Of a stretch of 64,000 bases of DNA, positions 35,009 to 45,188 are shown piece by piece. Source of the DNA: Bacteroidetes bacterium HGW-Bacteroidetes-5 (GTDB lineage: Bacteria; Bacteroidota; Bacteroidia; Bacteroidales; UBA932); assembly GCA_002842515.1 (NCBI GenBank), contig PHDC01000002.1, positions 124,001 through 188,000 of the forward strand, in the 5' to 3' direction. Under the pieces are notes generated by a model. That model searched no databases. It saw nothing but the letters and a program-made list of their open reading frames with translations, and had not been told where the DNA came from. The position numbers and the translations under genes are program-made. Numbering within the stretch: position 1 is the stretch's first letter; the number at the start of each line of letters is the position of its first letter.

Positions 35009-36439
35009 ATGTCAAGTCTTAAAAAAAAGGCCTTTGACGGCTTAATTTGGAGTTCCATAGAACGTTTTTCTGCTCAGGGAATACAGTTTTTTTTGGGAAT
35101 AATACTGGCAAGATTATTATTACCAGAAGATTATGGGCTAGTTGGTATGCTTGCCATATTTTTTGCTATTTCTGTAACAATAATTGATAGTGGTTTCTCA
35201 ACTGCTTTAATACAAAAAAAAAACAGGGATGAAAAAGATTTCTCAACAGTTTTTTATTTTAACATTGTTGTTGCTTTTGTTTTCTATCTTCTCCTTTTTT
35301 TAATAGCACCGCTAATAGCTGATTTTTATAGACAACCTTTACTTATTTCACTTACCCGTGTTATTGGTTTAACGTTAATAATTAACTCATTTGCGGTTGT
35401 TCAACGAGCGAAATTCGCAATAAACATTGACTTCAAAACCCAAACAAAAGCATCAATTTTTTCAATTATCATTTCTGGAATTATTGGAATCTATCTGGCT
35501 TACGATGGATATGGAGTCTGGGCATTAGTTATACAAGAGTTAATACGATCCACATTAAACATTATAATATTATGGTACTATTCAAAATGGCTACCTATAG
35601 AAGGATTTCACTTTGATAGGTTCAAGCTCTTGTTCTCTTTTGGTTCTAAACTTTTGATTTCCGGTCTAATTAATACAATTTATGACAATATATATCTTAT
35701 AATTATTGGAAAAATATATTCTACCAGTAGTTTGGGATTCTATACGCGTGCAAAACAATTAAATGATTTTCCATCTTCAAATTTAACGGGAATAATACAA
35801 AGAGTTACATATCCTCTACTTAGCGAATTACAAGACAATAATGATAGACTAAAGGAGACATATCGAAAAATGATTAAAATGACGGCTCTTATTATCTTCC
35901 CATTAATGATTGGATTAGCTGCTTTAGCCGACCCGTTAATAAGAGTAATCTTAACTGAAAAGTGGGTAAACACAATCTGGATGTTACAATTGTTATGTTT
36001 TGCTGGAATGTGGTATCCAATTCATGCATTAAATCTAAATATATTATATGTAAAAGGACGTTCAGATCTGTTTCTACGTTTAGAAATAATTAAGAAAACT
36101 ATAATCACTCTTGTTCTTGTAATTAGTATCCCATTTGGGATTGAAGCAATGATTATTGGGCAAATTTTCACATCATATGTCGCTTTAATAATTAATACAT
36201 ATTATACAAAACAGATTATTGCTTACGGATTGTTCCAGCAATTAAGTGACATAATTAAAGTACTCTTGTTAAGTTTTGCTATGGGATATATTATCTATAT
36301 TACTATGCCTCTTATTAACACTAGTGAATCTAAATTAATAGTGGGTATACTTGAAGGAGCAATATTCTACATAAGTATTGCTTGGCTTTTTAATATCGGA
36401 GAAATAAAAACTCTTCCATCATTTATAAAACAGAAATAA
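35009..36439 (+). CDS. Lipopolysaccharide/O-unit flippase (MOP family, Wzx-like)
   Basis: About 12-14 predicted membrane helices over 476 residues, starting with KKKAFDGLIWSSIERFSAQGIQFFLGIILARLLLPEDYGL, typical of the WzxC/TuaB-type polysaccharide flippases. Would translocate the undecaprenyl-linked repeat unit. Stop and next start overlap (TAATG) with the 2,3-dehydratase gene. Confidence 0.9.
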   Translation: MSSLKKKAFDGLIWSSIERFSAQGIQFFLGIILARLLLPEDYGLVGMLAIFFAISVTIIDSGFSTALIQKKNRDEKDFSTVFYFNIVVAFVFYLLLFLIAPLIADFYRQPLLISLTRVIGLTLIINSFAVVQRAKFAINIDFKTQTKASIFSIIISGIIGIYLAYDGYGVWALVIQELIRSTLNIIILWYYSKWLPIEGFHFDRFKLLFSFGSKLLISGLINTIYDNIYLIIIGKIYSTSSLGFYTRAKQLNDFPSSNLTGIIQRVTYPLLSELQDNNDRLKETYRKMIKMTALIIFPLMIGLAALADPLIRVILTEKWVNTIWMLQLLCFAGMWYPIHALNLNILYVKGRSDLFLRLEIIKKTIITLVLVISIPFGIEAMIIGQIFTSYVALIINTYYTKQIIAYGLFQQLSDIIKVLLLSFAMGYIIYITMPLINTSESKLIVGILEGAIFYISIAWLFNIGEIKTLPSFIKQK

Positions 36440-37866
36440 TGAATAACAATATCATAAAGAATTTAACCTTTCTAAAATCCGCACTTGCCGATGAGGGTTC
36501 ATTTATTTCTACGACAGAAGTAATTAATTGGTTAGTGAAAAGAAATAAAGCAGTTAATGTAAAAATATCAAAAATTAAATTCAAAGATCTAATAGGTTGG
36601 AGTTTTTCAGAGGGGAATTACAATCTTAAGCATAATAGTGGAAATTTTTTTTCAATTGATGGTATTAAAGTAGAAACAAATTATGGTAATTTATCTGAAT
36701 GGAAGCAACCAATTATTAATCAACCAGAAATAGGATATTTAGGTTTTATCACTAAAGAATTTGATGGAATATTACATTTTCTTGTTCAAGCTAAAATAGA
36801 GCCAGGAAATTTGAATAATGTTCAACTTTCTCCAACATTACAGGCTACTCGTAGCAATTATTCACAAGTACATAAAGGTAAAGCTCCTCGTTATTTGGAA
36901 TATTTTCGTGACAGGAATAGATGTACCATATTATTGGATCAATTGCAATCAGAACAAGGAGCGAGGTTTTTACATAAGAGAAATAGAAATATTATTTTAA
37001 AAACAGAAGAATATATTAAAATTCATGATGATTTTATTTGGCTAACTTTAGGGCAAATAAAAAAACTGATTCAGTACGATAATTTGGTTAATATGGACAC
37101 TCGAACGGTCATTTCGGGTATTCCATTTGGAAGTTTTACTTCAAGAACAATTGATTTTTTTCGAGCTATTGATAAAAACAGAGTATCACCGATAGGTGAA
37201 GCAATGCTTGAATCTGCTTTAAAAAATGATAAAGCATTAATGTCTATTGACGAAATAATTGCATGGTTTACGGACCTTAAATGCAAATTTGACTTAAAAT
37301 TAACTAAAATATCATTGTCTGACATTGATGATTGGATAATAGATGATTTTGAAATTAGACATAAGAATAATAAGTTTTTTAAAGTAATTGCAACAGATGT
37401 AGAAATTTGCAATAGAGAAGTTGCCAAATGGATGCAGCCATTAATTCAACCTGCACAAGAAGGATTAATTGCATTTATTGTAAAAAAAATAAATGGTGTA
37501 TTTCATTTTTTGATACAAGCAAAATTGGAATGTGGAAATTTTGATGTATTAGAAATGGCTCCAACAGTGCAATGTTTAACCGGAAATTATCGTCAAACTG
37601 CAGACGGGGAATTACCCTTCCTTAAAACGGTTTTGAATGCTAAAAAAGATAATATTATTTTTGACACTTTACAATCGGAAGAAGGGGGCAGATTCTACCA
37701 TGAACAAAATAGAAATTTGTTGATTAAAGTAAGTGATGATTTTAATGAACTAATCCCAATAAATTATTGCTGGATGACTCTTAATCAATTGCATTCATTC
37801 TTAAAATATAATAATTACTTAAATATTCAGGCGCGAAGTTTGATATCAGCTATTTCTTTTATTTAG
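36439..37866 (+). CDS. NDP-hexose 2,3-dehydratase
   Basis: Removes the C2 hydroxyl of NDP-4-keto-6-deoxyhexose, first step to 2-deoxysugars (SpnO/TylX3/EvaA-type). Two homologous halves are visible: half 1 has EWKQPIINQPEIGYLGF, FLVQAKIEPGN, SPTLQATRSNYSQVHKG, QSEQGARFLH; half 2 has KWMQPLIQPAQEGLIAF, FLIQAKLECGN, APTVQCLTGNYRQTADG, QSEEGGRFYH. 475 residues, normal for the family. Mostly known from actinomycete antibiotic clusters, and less expected in a polysaccharide locus. Followed by matching ketoreductase, aminotransferase and formyltransferase genes. Confidence 0.9.
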   Translation: MNNNIIKNLTFLKSALADEGSFISTTEVINWLVKRNKAVNVKISKIKFKDLIGWSFSEGNYNLKHNSGNFFSIDGIKVETNYGNLSEWKQPIINQPEIGYLGFITKEFDGILHFLVQAKIEPGNLNNVQLSPTLQATRSNYSQVHKGKAPRYLEYFRDRNRCTILLDQLQSEQGARFLHKRNRNIILKTEEYIKIHDDFIWLTLGQIKKLIQYDNLVNMDTRTVISGIPFGSFTSRTIDFFRAIDKNRVSPIGEAMLESALKNDKALMSIDEIIAWFTDLKCKFDLKLTKISLSDIDDWIIDDFEIRHKNNKFFKVIATDVEICNREVAKWMQPLIQPAQEGLIAFIVKKINGVFHFLIQAKLECGNFDVLEMAPTVQCLTGNYRQTADGELPFLKTVLNAKKDNIIFDTLQSEEGGRFYHEQNRNLLIKVSDDFNELIPINYCWMTLNQLHSFLKYNNYLNIQARSLISAISFI

Positions 37867-37891
37867 AATCATTTTTGATAGAATAAACAAT

Positions 37892-38911
37892 ATGATTAGA
37901 ATAGGAATAATTTGTCCTTCCGAAATCGCTTTACGAAGGTTTCTACCAGCTCTAAAGCAATTATCAGAGTATAAATTCTCTGGAGTGGCTTTTGCTCAGA
38001 AGGACGAATGGGACGGTTCTACTGATGATATTATTAATAAAGAGAAAGAAAAAGCTGAAATCTTTATTAATCAATATGGAGGAGAATTATTTAATAGTTA
38101 TTCAAAAATGATTGAATCGGATAAAATAGATGCTGTTTATCTACCACTCCCACCCTCAATTCACTTCAAATGGGCTAAATATGCATTGCAGACCGGGAAA
38201 CACATCTTAGTAGAAAAGCCTGCCTCTACTTCGCTAAAAGACACAATTGAGCTCATTGCATTAGCCAAACAAAACAGTTTGGCAATACATGAAAATTATA
38301 TGTTCATCTTTCATGATCAATTAAAGGCGATAGAAGAGATACTCCAAAACGGTGAAATAGGCGACAATCGCCTATTTCGCATTTCATTTGGATTTCCACT
38401 AAGATCAGCCAACGATTTTAGATACAATAAAGTACTGGGTGGTGGGGCATTATTGGATTGCGGTGGATACACAATCAAATATGCATCTATGTTATTAGGT
38501 AAAACGGCAAAAATTGTTTGTGCCAATTCCAATTATATTGATAATTTTGACATAGACATAAGTGGTACAGCCACATTGGTGAATAAGTTTGGTAATACAG
38601 TGCAGCTTGCATTTGGTATGGACAATTTTTATAAGTGCGATTTAGAAGTTTGGGGTAATATGGGCTATCTTTCAAGCGGAAGAGTGTTCACGGCACCTGA
38701 GGGATTTGTTCCTGAAATCTTAATTAAAGTTGGAAATAATACAGAAACCAGAAAGCTTCCTGCAGATGATGCATTTAAAAAATCAATCCAATGGTTTAAG
38801 AAATGTATTGAAAACGAAAGTATTCGAAAAGAAAGTTATGCAGAAATCTTAACTCAAGCTAAATTAGTTGATGATTTTATAATAAAAACAAAAAATATTT
38901 CTAATGAATAA
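37892..38911 (+). CDS. Gfo/Idh/MocA-type NDP-sugar 3-ketoreductase
   Basis: NAD(P)-dependent oxidoreductase: Rossmann start IRIGIICPSEIALRRFLPAL, family signature KHILVEKPAS near residues 109-118, substrate-binding GGGALLDCGGYTIKYASMLL. In 2-deoxysugar pathways the enzyme acting just after the 2,3-dehydratase is of this family (KijD10/SpnN type) and reduces the C3 ketone. The assignment rests on the family plus immediate adjacency. Overlaps the aminotransferase gene by 8 bp. Confidence 0.82.
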   Translation: MIRIGIICPSEIALRRFLPALKQLSEYKFSGVAFAQKDEWDGSTDDIINKEKEKAEIFINQYGGELFNSYSKMIESDKIDAVYLPLPPSIHFKWAKYALQTGKHILVEKPASTSLKDTIELIALAKQNSLAIHENYMFIFHDQLKAIEEILQNGEIGDNRLFRISFGFPLRSANDFRYNKVLGGGALLDCGGYTIKYASMLLGKTAKIVCANSNYIDNFDIDISGTATLVNKFGNTVQLAFGMDNFYKCDLEVWGNMGYLSSGRVFTAPEGFVPEILIKVGNNTETRKLPADDAFKKSIQWFKKCIENESIRKESYAEILTQAKLVDDFIIKTKNISNE

Positions 38912-39989
38912 TAAATCGATATATGTAACAAAGCCTACTTTAGCTCCTTTAGAAGAGTATTTTGATGTTTTAAAAGGAGTTTGGGAAAGAGGAATATTAA
39001 CACATAACGGCCCTGTCGTCCAAAACTTAGAAAAGCAGTTAGCCGAAAAGTTGAATATTAATTACTTGATTGCAGTAAGTAATGGTACAATTGCTTTACA
39101 AATGGCAATAAAAGCACTTGATTTGAAAGGAGAGATTATTACCACACCTTTTACCTGGATAGCAACTGTTAGTGCTATAAAATGGGAAGGTTGTTCTCCA
39201 ATTTTTTGTGATATAGATCCACATACATTGAATTTAGATCCAAAAAAAATTGAAGAACTAATTACAGACAAAACAGTCGCTATTATGCCAGTGCATGTAT
39301 TTGGGAATCCTTGCGATGTAAATACGATTGAATCTATTGCAAAAAAACACAATTTAAAAGTCATATACGATGCTGCTCATGCAGTTGGCTCAACATATAA
39401 TGGGAAAAGCATTCTAGAATATGGAGATATTTCAGCAACAAGTTTTCACGCTACCAAATTGTTTAATACAGCTGAAGGAGGTGCATGTATAACAACCAAT
39501 AACGAACTATATGAAAAAATACAAAGGATTCGATTTTTTGGTCATAACCAGTCTAAAGATATTGTTGAAGACGGATTTAATGGGAAAATGACCGAAGTTC
39601 ATGCAGCATTAGGAGTTGCAAACATGAAGTATTACGATGACGTTTTGTCGGATAGAAAAAAGAAATACAACTATTATCATAATGCTTTATCCCCATTAAA
39701 TTTTCTTTATTTTCAGAAATTTGAAATCGGTGAACCTAATTATTCTTATTTCCCTGTTATTTTTGATAGTGAAGAAAGACTCCTAAAAATTGAAAATAAG
39801 CTTAACAAAGAGAAAATATTCCCAAGACGATATTTTTATCCATCAATTAACACATATACTAATATTGTTGATTATCAGAAATGTCCAGTTTCAGAAAATA
39901 TTTCAAAAAGAATTCTTTGTTTACCCTTATTTTGGAACATATCTAATAATCAAATCAATAGAATAGCAAATGCATTTAATGACCATTGA
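38904..39989 (+). CDS. DegT/DnrJ/EryC1 (VioA-like) sugar 4-aminotransferase
   Basis: PLP enzyme: VIYDAAHAVGS carries the PLP-ring aspartate, SFHATKLFNTAEGGA the Schiff-base lysine (near 186). The sequence around VTKPTLAPLEEYFDVLKGVW, ITTPFTWIATVSAIKW and SFHATK resembles VioA, which aminates C4 of dTDP-4-keto-6-deoxyglucose. Here the substrate would be the 2-deoxy analogue made by the two preceding genes. 361 residues, complete. Confidence 0.85.
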   Translation: MNNKSIYVTKPTLAPLEEYFDVLKGVWERGILTHNGPVVQNLEKQLAEKLNINYLIAVSNGTIALQMAIKALDLKGEIITTPFTWIATVSAIKWEGCSPIFCDIDPHTLNLDPKKIEELITDKTVAIMPVHVFGNPCDVNTIESIAKKHNLKVIYDAAHAVGSTYNGKSILEYGDISATSFHATKLFNTAEGGACITTNNELYEKIQRIRFFGHNQSKDIVEDGFNGKMTEVHAALGVANMKYYDDVLSDRKKKYNYYHNALSPLNFLYFQKFEIGEPNYSYFPVIFDSEERLLKIENKLNKEKIFPRRYFYPSINTYTNIVDYQKCPVSENISKRILCLPLFWNISNNQINRIANAFNDH

Positions 39990-40055
39990 ATTATTGGTTA
40001 ATAACACTAATATAAATTTTAATATTTAACTAAACACAGAATATACTCCATTGAA

Positions 40056-40793
40056 ATGAAAAAGGTATTAATAATTATTGATAATATTATTCAATACGAT
40101 AGGTTTAAGAATGTAATCAAGCAAAAGGGTAGAAAAGATGTCAAATTCATTTTTAAGCATAGTCCAATTAAAAGCGATATATGGAATCATCCCGATTTTA
40201 AAGATTTAATTTTTAGTCAAATAGATGTCAAGAAAGAATATGATTATATTATCCAAAATTTTAATCTTATAATTTCAGTGCATTGCTTTCAACTCTTTCC
40301 AAGTGAGTTAGTAAAAAAAATTAGGTGCATTAATATTCATCCCGGTTATAACCCAATAAACAGAGGTTGGTACCCACAGGTTTTTTCAATTGTTCATAAT
40401 TTACCAATAGGAGCAACTATTCATGAAATTGATGAGAAACTAGACCATGGTTCAATTATCGCAAGAAAATTTGTTAATAAATATATATGGGATACATCAT
40501 TTAGTATTTATAATCGAGTCCTCAATGCTGAAATTGAGTTATTTGAAGAATTTTTTGACCTAATTATAGATTCTAATTACAAAATTATTAATCCAGAAAA
40601 TGAAGGGAATATTTTTTTAAAAAAAGATTTCTATGAACTCTGTAAAATTGATTTGGAAGAAAGAGGCACATTTCTCGACTTTTACAACAAGCTAAGAGCG
40701 CTTTCTCATGGGAAATATAAAAATGCTTGGTTTGAAGATCCTATATCTGGAAAAAGGATATTCTTAAAACTTGAAATTGATTATGGTGAATGA
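40056..40793 (+). CDS. NDP-aminosugar N-formyltransferase
   Basis: Formyl-THF-dependent transferase of the VioF/QdtF/WlaRD kind. The catalytic stretch INIHPGYNPINRGWYPQVFS holds the Asn-Ile-His catalytic pair, with GATIHEIDEKLDHGSIIA following (the conserved Asp). 245 residues, as expected for the sugar formyltransferase core plus a small C-terminal piece. Last gene of the deoxyaminosugar set; would formylate the C4 amino group. Confidence 0.87.
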   Translation: MKKVLIIIDNIIQYDRFKNVIKQKGRKDVKFIFKHSPIKSDIWNHPDFKDLIFSQIDVKKEYDYIIQNFNLIISVHCFQLFPSELVKKIRCINIHPGYNPINRGWYPQVFSIVHNLPIGATIHEIDEKLDHGSIIARKFVNKYIWDTSFSIYNRVLNAEIELFEEFFDLIIDSNYKIINPENEGNIFLKKDFYELCKIDLEERGTFLDFYNKLRALSHGKYKNAWFEDPISGKRIFLKLEIDYGE

Positions 40794-41324
40794 ATAGCTT
40801 TCTGACTAATTCTTTTTCTACTACTATTGCTTTTTTATAATAATTAGAAAAAAAAATCAAGAACAAATTTATTAACTTCCTATTTACATATTAAATAATA
40901 TCAAATTATAAATTCAATAAGTGTTCACAAAAAATTAATACGTAATTTAATAAAATAATAGTCAAGAGCATTGTTATAATAATCAGATCCCGCTCTTTCA
41001 AGAACTCTCTTTTAGGCGCATTATAGAAGAGGAATAATGCATGCTTATTTTTTTGAAAATTTAACCCAAGTAAGAGAACTAACAGAAAATTGGATGAATG
41101 ATTACAACGAATCAAGGCCACACGAGTCTATATAAGATATATCTTTAAAAACATACTCAGAAGAAATGAAAACACAGACCGAAATTAAAGGAGCTATTTA
41201 ATCAATATGTTTAAAAAGACACTGACCTATAATGGAGATTTTGACAAAATGGGGATTTCGACACTATCTATTTGTTGAATTTGTTTATTCCATATTCAAA
41301 AAAAACACAAATTAATGGTATATT
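40794..41324. other. Intergenic region with an insertion-sequence scar
   Basis: 531 bp, very AT-rich. The first 220 bp show nothing recognisable; 41016-41200 is a transposase remnant and 41219-41263 looks like the end of the same insertion sequence. Confidence 0.6.
41016..41200 (+). pseudogene. IS3-family transposase (OrfB) C-terminal remnant
   Basis: Conceptual translation from 41016: AHYRRGIMHAYFFENLTQVR, then ELTENWMNDYNESRPHESI, a stop at 41133, then DISLKTYSEEMKTQTEIKGAI. This matches the C-terminus of IS3-type integrase-core transposases (the AYLFENLxQVRELTEEWMxDYNxxRPHESL region). No upstream part of the gene remains. Followed by ACTGACCTATAATGG-type sequence like an IS3 right end. 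Confidence 0.75.
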
Positions 41325-42350
41325 ATGATTGTAATTAGCGTATGTATGATTACATATAATCACGAAAATTACATTCGTGAAGCGATAGAAGGAGTTTTAC
41401 AACAAAAGTGTAAATTCACAATTGAATTAGTAATTGGAGAAGATCATTCAACTGATAATACTGCAAGTATCATTAAAGATTATGAAATACAATATCCAGA
41501 TTTAATTAAAGCTAGATTTAACGAAATCAACCTTGGATTAATACCCAACTTTTTAAAAACAATTGAGGAATGTTCCGGCAAGTACATAGCCATCTGTGAA
41601 GGGGATGACTATTGGACCGACCCATACAAACTACAAAAACAGGTTGCATTTTTGGAAGATAACACGGAGTACTCAATTTCGCATACTGCCTTTAATTACT
41701 TTTATGAAGAATCAAAATCATTTGAAGAATCTATTAAAGAAACTGATACAATTAATAAAATACAGAAGTATTCTTTAAGTGAAGTTAAAAAAAACATTAT
41801 TGACCATAATAGATATAGGATACAAACTAATACAGTCGTTTTCCCAAAAGTATTATATGATAAGTTGTGTTTGTCTGACTCCTTTTTGTACACATCAGGT
41901 TATTTTCAAATGTGCGATACTCAATTGATGGTAGGATTATGTGATTTAGGTAATATCCATTTTCTAGGTGATATCACAGCAGTATATCGAGTTAGCAATG
42001 GTTCTACAAGTAGATCAAAAAACGTCATAAATAAAATAAAATTTAATACATCAGTTGGGGAATTGAGAGTCTACCTTTCCAATAAGTACAGACTTAATAA
42101 GTATTTAAAAATAAAATTTGAACAAGAATTCAATAAAAATGTGTTTAATCATTTATGCATTATAGACCCAACATTTAAATCTAAAGTTAATTTTAAATAC
42201 TCATCAATTAAAAATTTAATTATTGGTAAATTAATAATGTACTCTACGACTAGAAAAATATTAAAATCAATAATTAGTGTTAAGGTTAAATTAATAATGC
42301 TTTCCAAAAAAGTTATGGAATATTTTTCTATAATAAGGAAATCAATATAA
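41325..42350 (+). CDS. Glycosyltransferase family 2
   Basis: GT-A fold: SVCMITYNHENYIREAIEGVL at the start, nucleotide-binding VIGEDHSTDNTASII, and the metal-binding region CEGDDYWTDPYKLQKQVAFL. 341 residues with a basic, lysine-rich C-terminus that probably lies on the membrane. Donor and acceptor cannot be deduced. Confidence 0.87.
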   Translation: MIVISVCMITYNHENYIREAIEGVLQQKCKFTIELVIGEDHSTDNTASIIKDYEIQYPDLIKARFNEINLGLIPNFLKTIEECSGKYIAICEGDDYWTDPYKLQKQVAFLEDNTEYSISHTAFNYFYEESKSFEESIKETDTINKIQKYSLSEVKKNIIDHNRYRIQTNTVVFPKVLYDKLCLSDSFLYTSGYFQMCDTQLMVGLCDLGNIHFLGDITAVYRVSNGSTSRSKNVINKIKFNTSVGELRVYLSNKYRLNKYLKIKFEQEFNKNVFNHLCIIDPTFKSKVNFKYSSIKNLIIGKLIMYSTTRKILKSIISVKVKLIMLSKKVMEYFSIIRKSI

Positions 42351-42409
42351 GCATCAAAACTCTATTAATTCTAGACGATTAAGATTATTCCTCAATAAAC
42401 TACATTGAT

Positions 42410-43564
42410 ATGACAATTATTGTATTTCAACATGAACCATTAACGTCCCTACCACCAACGATATCTTTATTATTAAGCTTCAGGAAGAAATATGATAATG
42501 TTATATTTATCAGCAAATCAAATAACTCGTCCTATTTGCATTTTTTTGAAGAAAATAAAATTGAATACAAAGAAATTATTGATAAAATAAAATTAAGATA
42601 TGGGATTCTACCATCCTTTTTTGAACGTTTGTATAACTTACGAAGAATTTATAAAATTTTTAACATTTATAGAAATACTCCACATATAATATGGACAACT
42701 ACTGAAGGATCTGTTGCCTATCTTGGCATGAGAATTTCAAACTATAATCATGTCATGCAATTGATGGAGCTTTATGAAGATATATATATTAAAAGTAGAG
42801 TACCATTAAAGAAGAAAGTTCGGATTGCCACAATTGCAAAAAAAGCAAAAGCAGTTGTAGTCCCCGAATATAATAGGGCTCATATTCAAAAAGCATGGTG
42901 GGGTCTTAGTATTCTGCCATTTATTCTTCACAATATTCCTGTCTATCACCCAATTAAAAAGAATTTGCCAATACAAGATAAGCAAGCTAGGCAAATAGTC
43001 AATTCTATTGTAAATTCTGGAAAGAAAATAATTCTTTACCAAGGTATTATCAATAAACAAAGGAATATTAGTCCAATCATTGAAGAAATCACTTCAAAGA
43101 ATTCTTTATATTCTATTTGTATTATGGGATTAGTTGATCAGGATATCCTTTCAAAAATTGAAAAAAATAAAGATGTATATATTTTACCATGGCAAATACC
43201 CCCACACCATCTTGAAATTACTAGCTGGGCTGAGATAGGAATAATGATTTATGAACCAGTGAATGCAAGTTGGCGTACACCACTTAATGCATTATTTTGT
43301 GCTCCCAATAAGCTTTTTGAGTACACTGGTTTTGGCATACCAATCATTACTAACGATTGCCCATCTCTCCGACTTGATTTCGAATTGTCTAATATAGGCT
43401 CAATAGTTGATATTAATAATCCTGAATCAATTAAAATTGGTCTAAAAAAAATTGAATCTAATTACAATACAATTAGTAAATGTTGTGTTTCATTTTTTGA
43501 AAAAGCAAATTATATTGAGGAATTGAATTCAATAGTTAATTATGTAACTTCAAAAGGGAAATGA
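42410..43564 (+). CDS. Putative glycosyltransferase (GT-B, group 1-like)
   Basis: 384 residues with a two-domain GT-B look: KKIILYQGIINKQRNISPII opens the second Rossmann domain and NKLFEYTGFGIPIITNDCPS is the donor-binding glutamate region of GT4-like enzymes. The N-terminal half is diverged. Substrate unknown. Confidence 0.75.
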   Translation: MTIIVFQHEPLTSLPPTISLLLSFRKKYDNVIFISKSNNSSYLHFFEENKIEYKEIIDKIKLRYGILPSFFERLYNLRRIYKIFNIYRNTPHIIWTTTEGSVAYLGMRISNYNHVMQLMELYEDIYIKSRVPLKKKVRIATIAKKAKAVVVPEYNRAHIQKAWWGLSILPFILHNIPVYHPIKKNLPIQDKQARQIVNSIVNSGKKIILYQGIINKQRNISPIIEEITSKNSLYSICIMGLVDQDILSKIEKNKDVYILPWQIPPHHLEITSWAEIGIMIYEPVNASWRTPLNALFCAPNKLFEYTGFGIPIITNDCPSLRLDFELSNIGSIVDINNPESIKIGLKKIESNYNTISKCCVSFFEKANYIEELNSIVNYVTSKGK

Positions 43565-43928
43565 GTTAATTGTCCTGTAGTATTTGATAGAAGTCCATTT
43601 GAAATTTCTATTAAAACGAAATTTAAAGGAGATTAGATTACATAATATTCTTGTGTAAGTAATGCTGACAACAAATGGATGCATAAATATCAATAAAAAT
43701 GTATTTGTGTCCAATAATAGTGACGAAGGTATAAGCGAAAAGCTTAAAAAATGTTCAGCTTAATTTATACTGTTCATCGGCAGTGTTGAAGTTATATTTA
43801 TAGCACAGATCTTTTAAAAATATATCTTTTTATATGAAAAATAAAAAGTAACTGCAAAAAATCGTAAATTTTTGTATTTATGTGTATTTCTACAAACAAA
43901 AAAATAATTATAATTTTGGTAGACAATT
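43565..43928. other. Intergenic region without a clear gene
   Basis: 364 bp, AT-rich. A 34-codon frame at 43663 (TTNGCININKNVFVSNNSDE) faintly recalls a hexapeptide acyltransferase turn but is too short to call. TAATTTTG at 43911-43918 fits a -7 box for the polymerase gene, without a -33 match. Confidence 0.4.
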
Positions 43929-45188
43929 ATGACAAAAACTAAGAAATTTGGTGATAATCATTGGATTACTCTAGTTATTTTTTTCTGTATATTATTAAGT
44001 ATATTTGGTTCTGAATGGACACTTGGTGCTATACCATTTTTTTTAAAAGCAATTTCTCAGGTATTTCCAACAATTTGCCTTTTGATTTTGTCTTTTATCG
44101 TAAAATCATATAATCAAAAAAAGGTTAATAAGCATACAACAAACTGGTATAGTATTGGTGTAATTACAGTTTTATTTGTTCTTTTATTACAAGGAGTAGG
44201 TATAATGGGTTATAATAATATTCCCAAGTCTGAATTAAGTATTATTCAAGCAATATTTTTCGGATATATGGCATATTGGATTACACGCGATAAGAGAGAA
44301 TCATATTGGTTATTGAAACAAATCGCGGGATTATGTGTAATAATGGGATTTTTAGATACTATTGGTACATTTTCTGGAATTTCACAAAGTAGCTTAATAT
44401 TTCCGTCTTGGCATACACGCTTATTAGTTTTATTTGGCTATTGTTGGTATTTGTTTCTTTGGCTAACAGAATCAAAAAAAATAGCCAACATAGTTTTTGG
44501 GCTTGCAAGTTGTTCAGCAGCAGTATGGATAACTTTTCAAAAACCTATCTTATTTGCAGCATTTTTCTCTACAATTTTTATTTTTTGGTTTACATTACGT
44601 ACATCTTCACGAAAAACCTTAGTTTACAAACGAATCATAATATTGATAGTAATTTCAACCTCATTATTTTTGTCCATAAATTTTTATAAATCAGGTGAAC
44701 TGGTTAATTACATATCGCAAATAGTATACAAAAACTTTCTTCGTATAGACGAGGTTTCTAGTTTTAATCAATTTCAAATTGAGGATTGGAATAGAACTTC
44801 TGGCGGTAGATTGGATATTTGGGAAATTGCACTAGAACAATTTTTTGAAAACCCATTAATAGGTGGGGGAAAAAAAACTAATTGGGGCTATGGAGCACCC
44901 CATGTTCATAACTGGTATCTTGATATGTTACTATGGATCGGAATATTAGGATCCTTACCTTTTTTCCTCGGAATAATTTGGTGGTTTAGAATAATAACTA
45001 GACGACTAGTTTTATTTCAAACTGCCAAAACATCTATTCCAGCAATATGTTACATAATAGGACTAATGACGTATAATTTAGGAGGAACAATGCGTTCTTT
45101 TTTCTCAGTTTCATCTTATATTTTAATAATAATGGCGTTAACAATAAGACCTGCACAAGATGTCCTAAAAAATACATCTGAGAATTGA
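43929..45188 (+). CDS. O-antigen polymerase (Wzy/O-antigen ligase superfamily)
   Basis: About 10-12 membrane helices; the large periplasmic loop (VSSFNQFQIEDWNRTSGGRLDIWEIALEQFFENPLIGGGK then NWGYGAPHVHNWYLDMLLWIGILGS) carries the RxDIWxxA.....PLxGxG and HVHNxYL pattern of the Wzy_C/O-antigen ligase family. Expected to polymerise repeat units in the periplasm; ligase activity is the alternative. Confidence 0.85.
   Translation: MTKTKKFGDNHWITLVIFFCILLSIFGSEWTLGAIPFFLKAISQVFPTICLLILSFIVKSYNQKKVNKHTTNWYSIGVITVLFVLLLQGVGIMGYNNIPKSELSIIQAIFFGYMAYWITRDKRESYWLLKQIAGLCVIMGFLDTIGTFSGISQSSLIFPSWHTRLLVLFGYCWYLFLWLTESKKIANIVFGLASCSAAVWITFQKPILFAAFFSTIFIFWFTLRTSSRKTLVYKRIIILIVISTSLFLSINFYKSGELVNYISQIVYKNFLRIDEVSSFNQFQIEDWNRTSGGRLDIWEIALEQFFENPLIGGGKKTNWGYGAPHVHNWYLDMLLWIGILGSLPFFLGIIWWFRIITRRLVLFQTAKTSIPAICYIIGLMTYNLGGTMRSFFSVSSYILIIMALTIRPAQDVLKNTSEN

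Noticed and set aside
43663..43764. Short frame resembling a hexapeptide acyltransferase fragment
   Set aside because: Only 34 codons with weak similarity; not enough to call a pseudogene.
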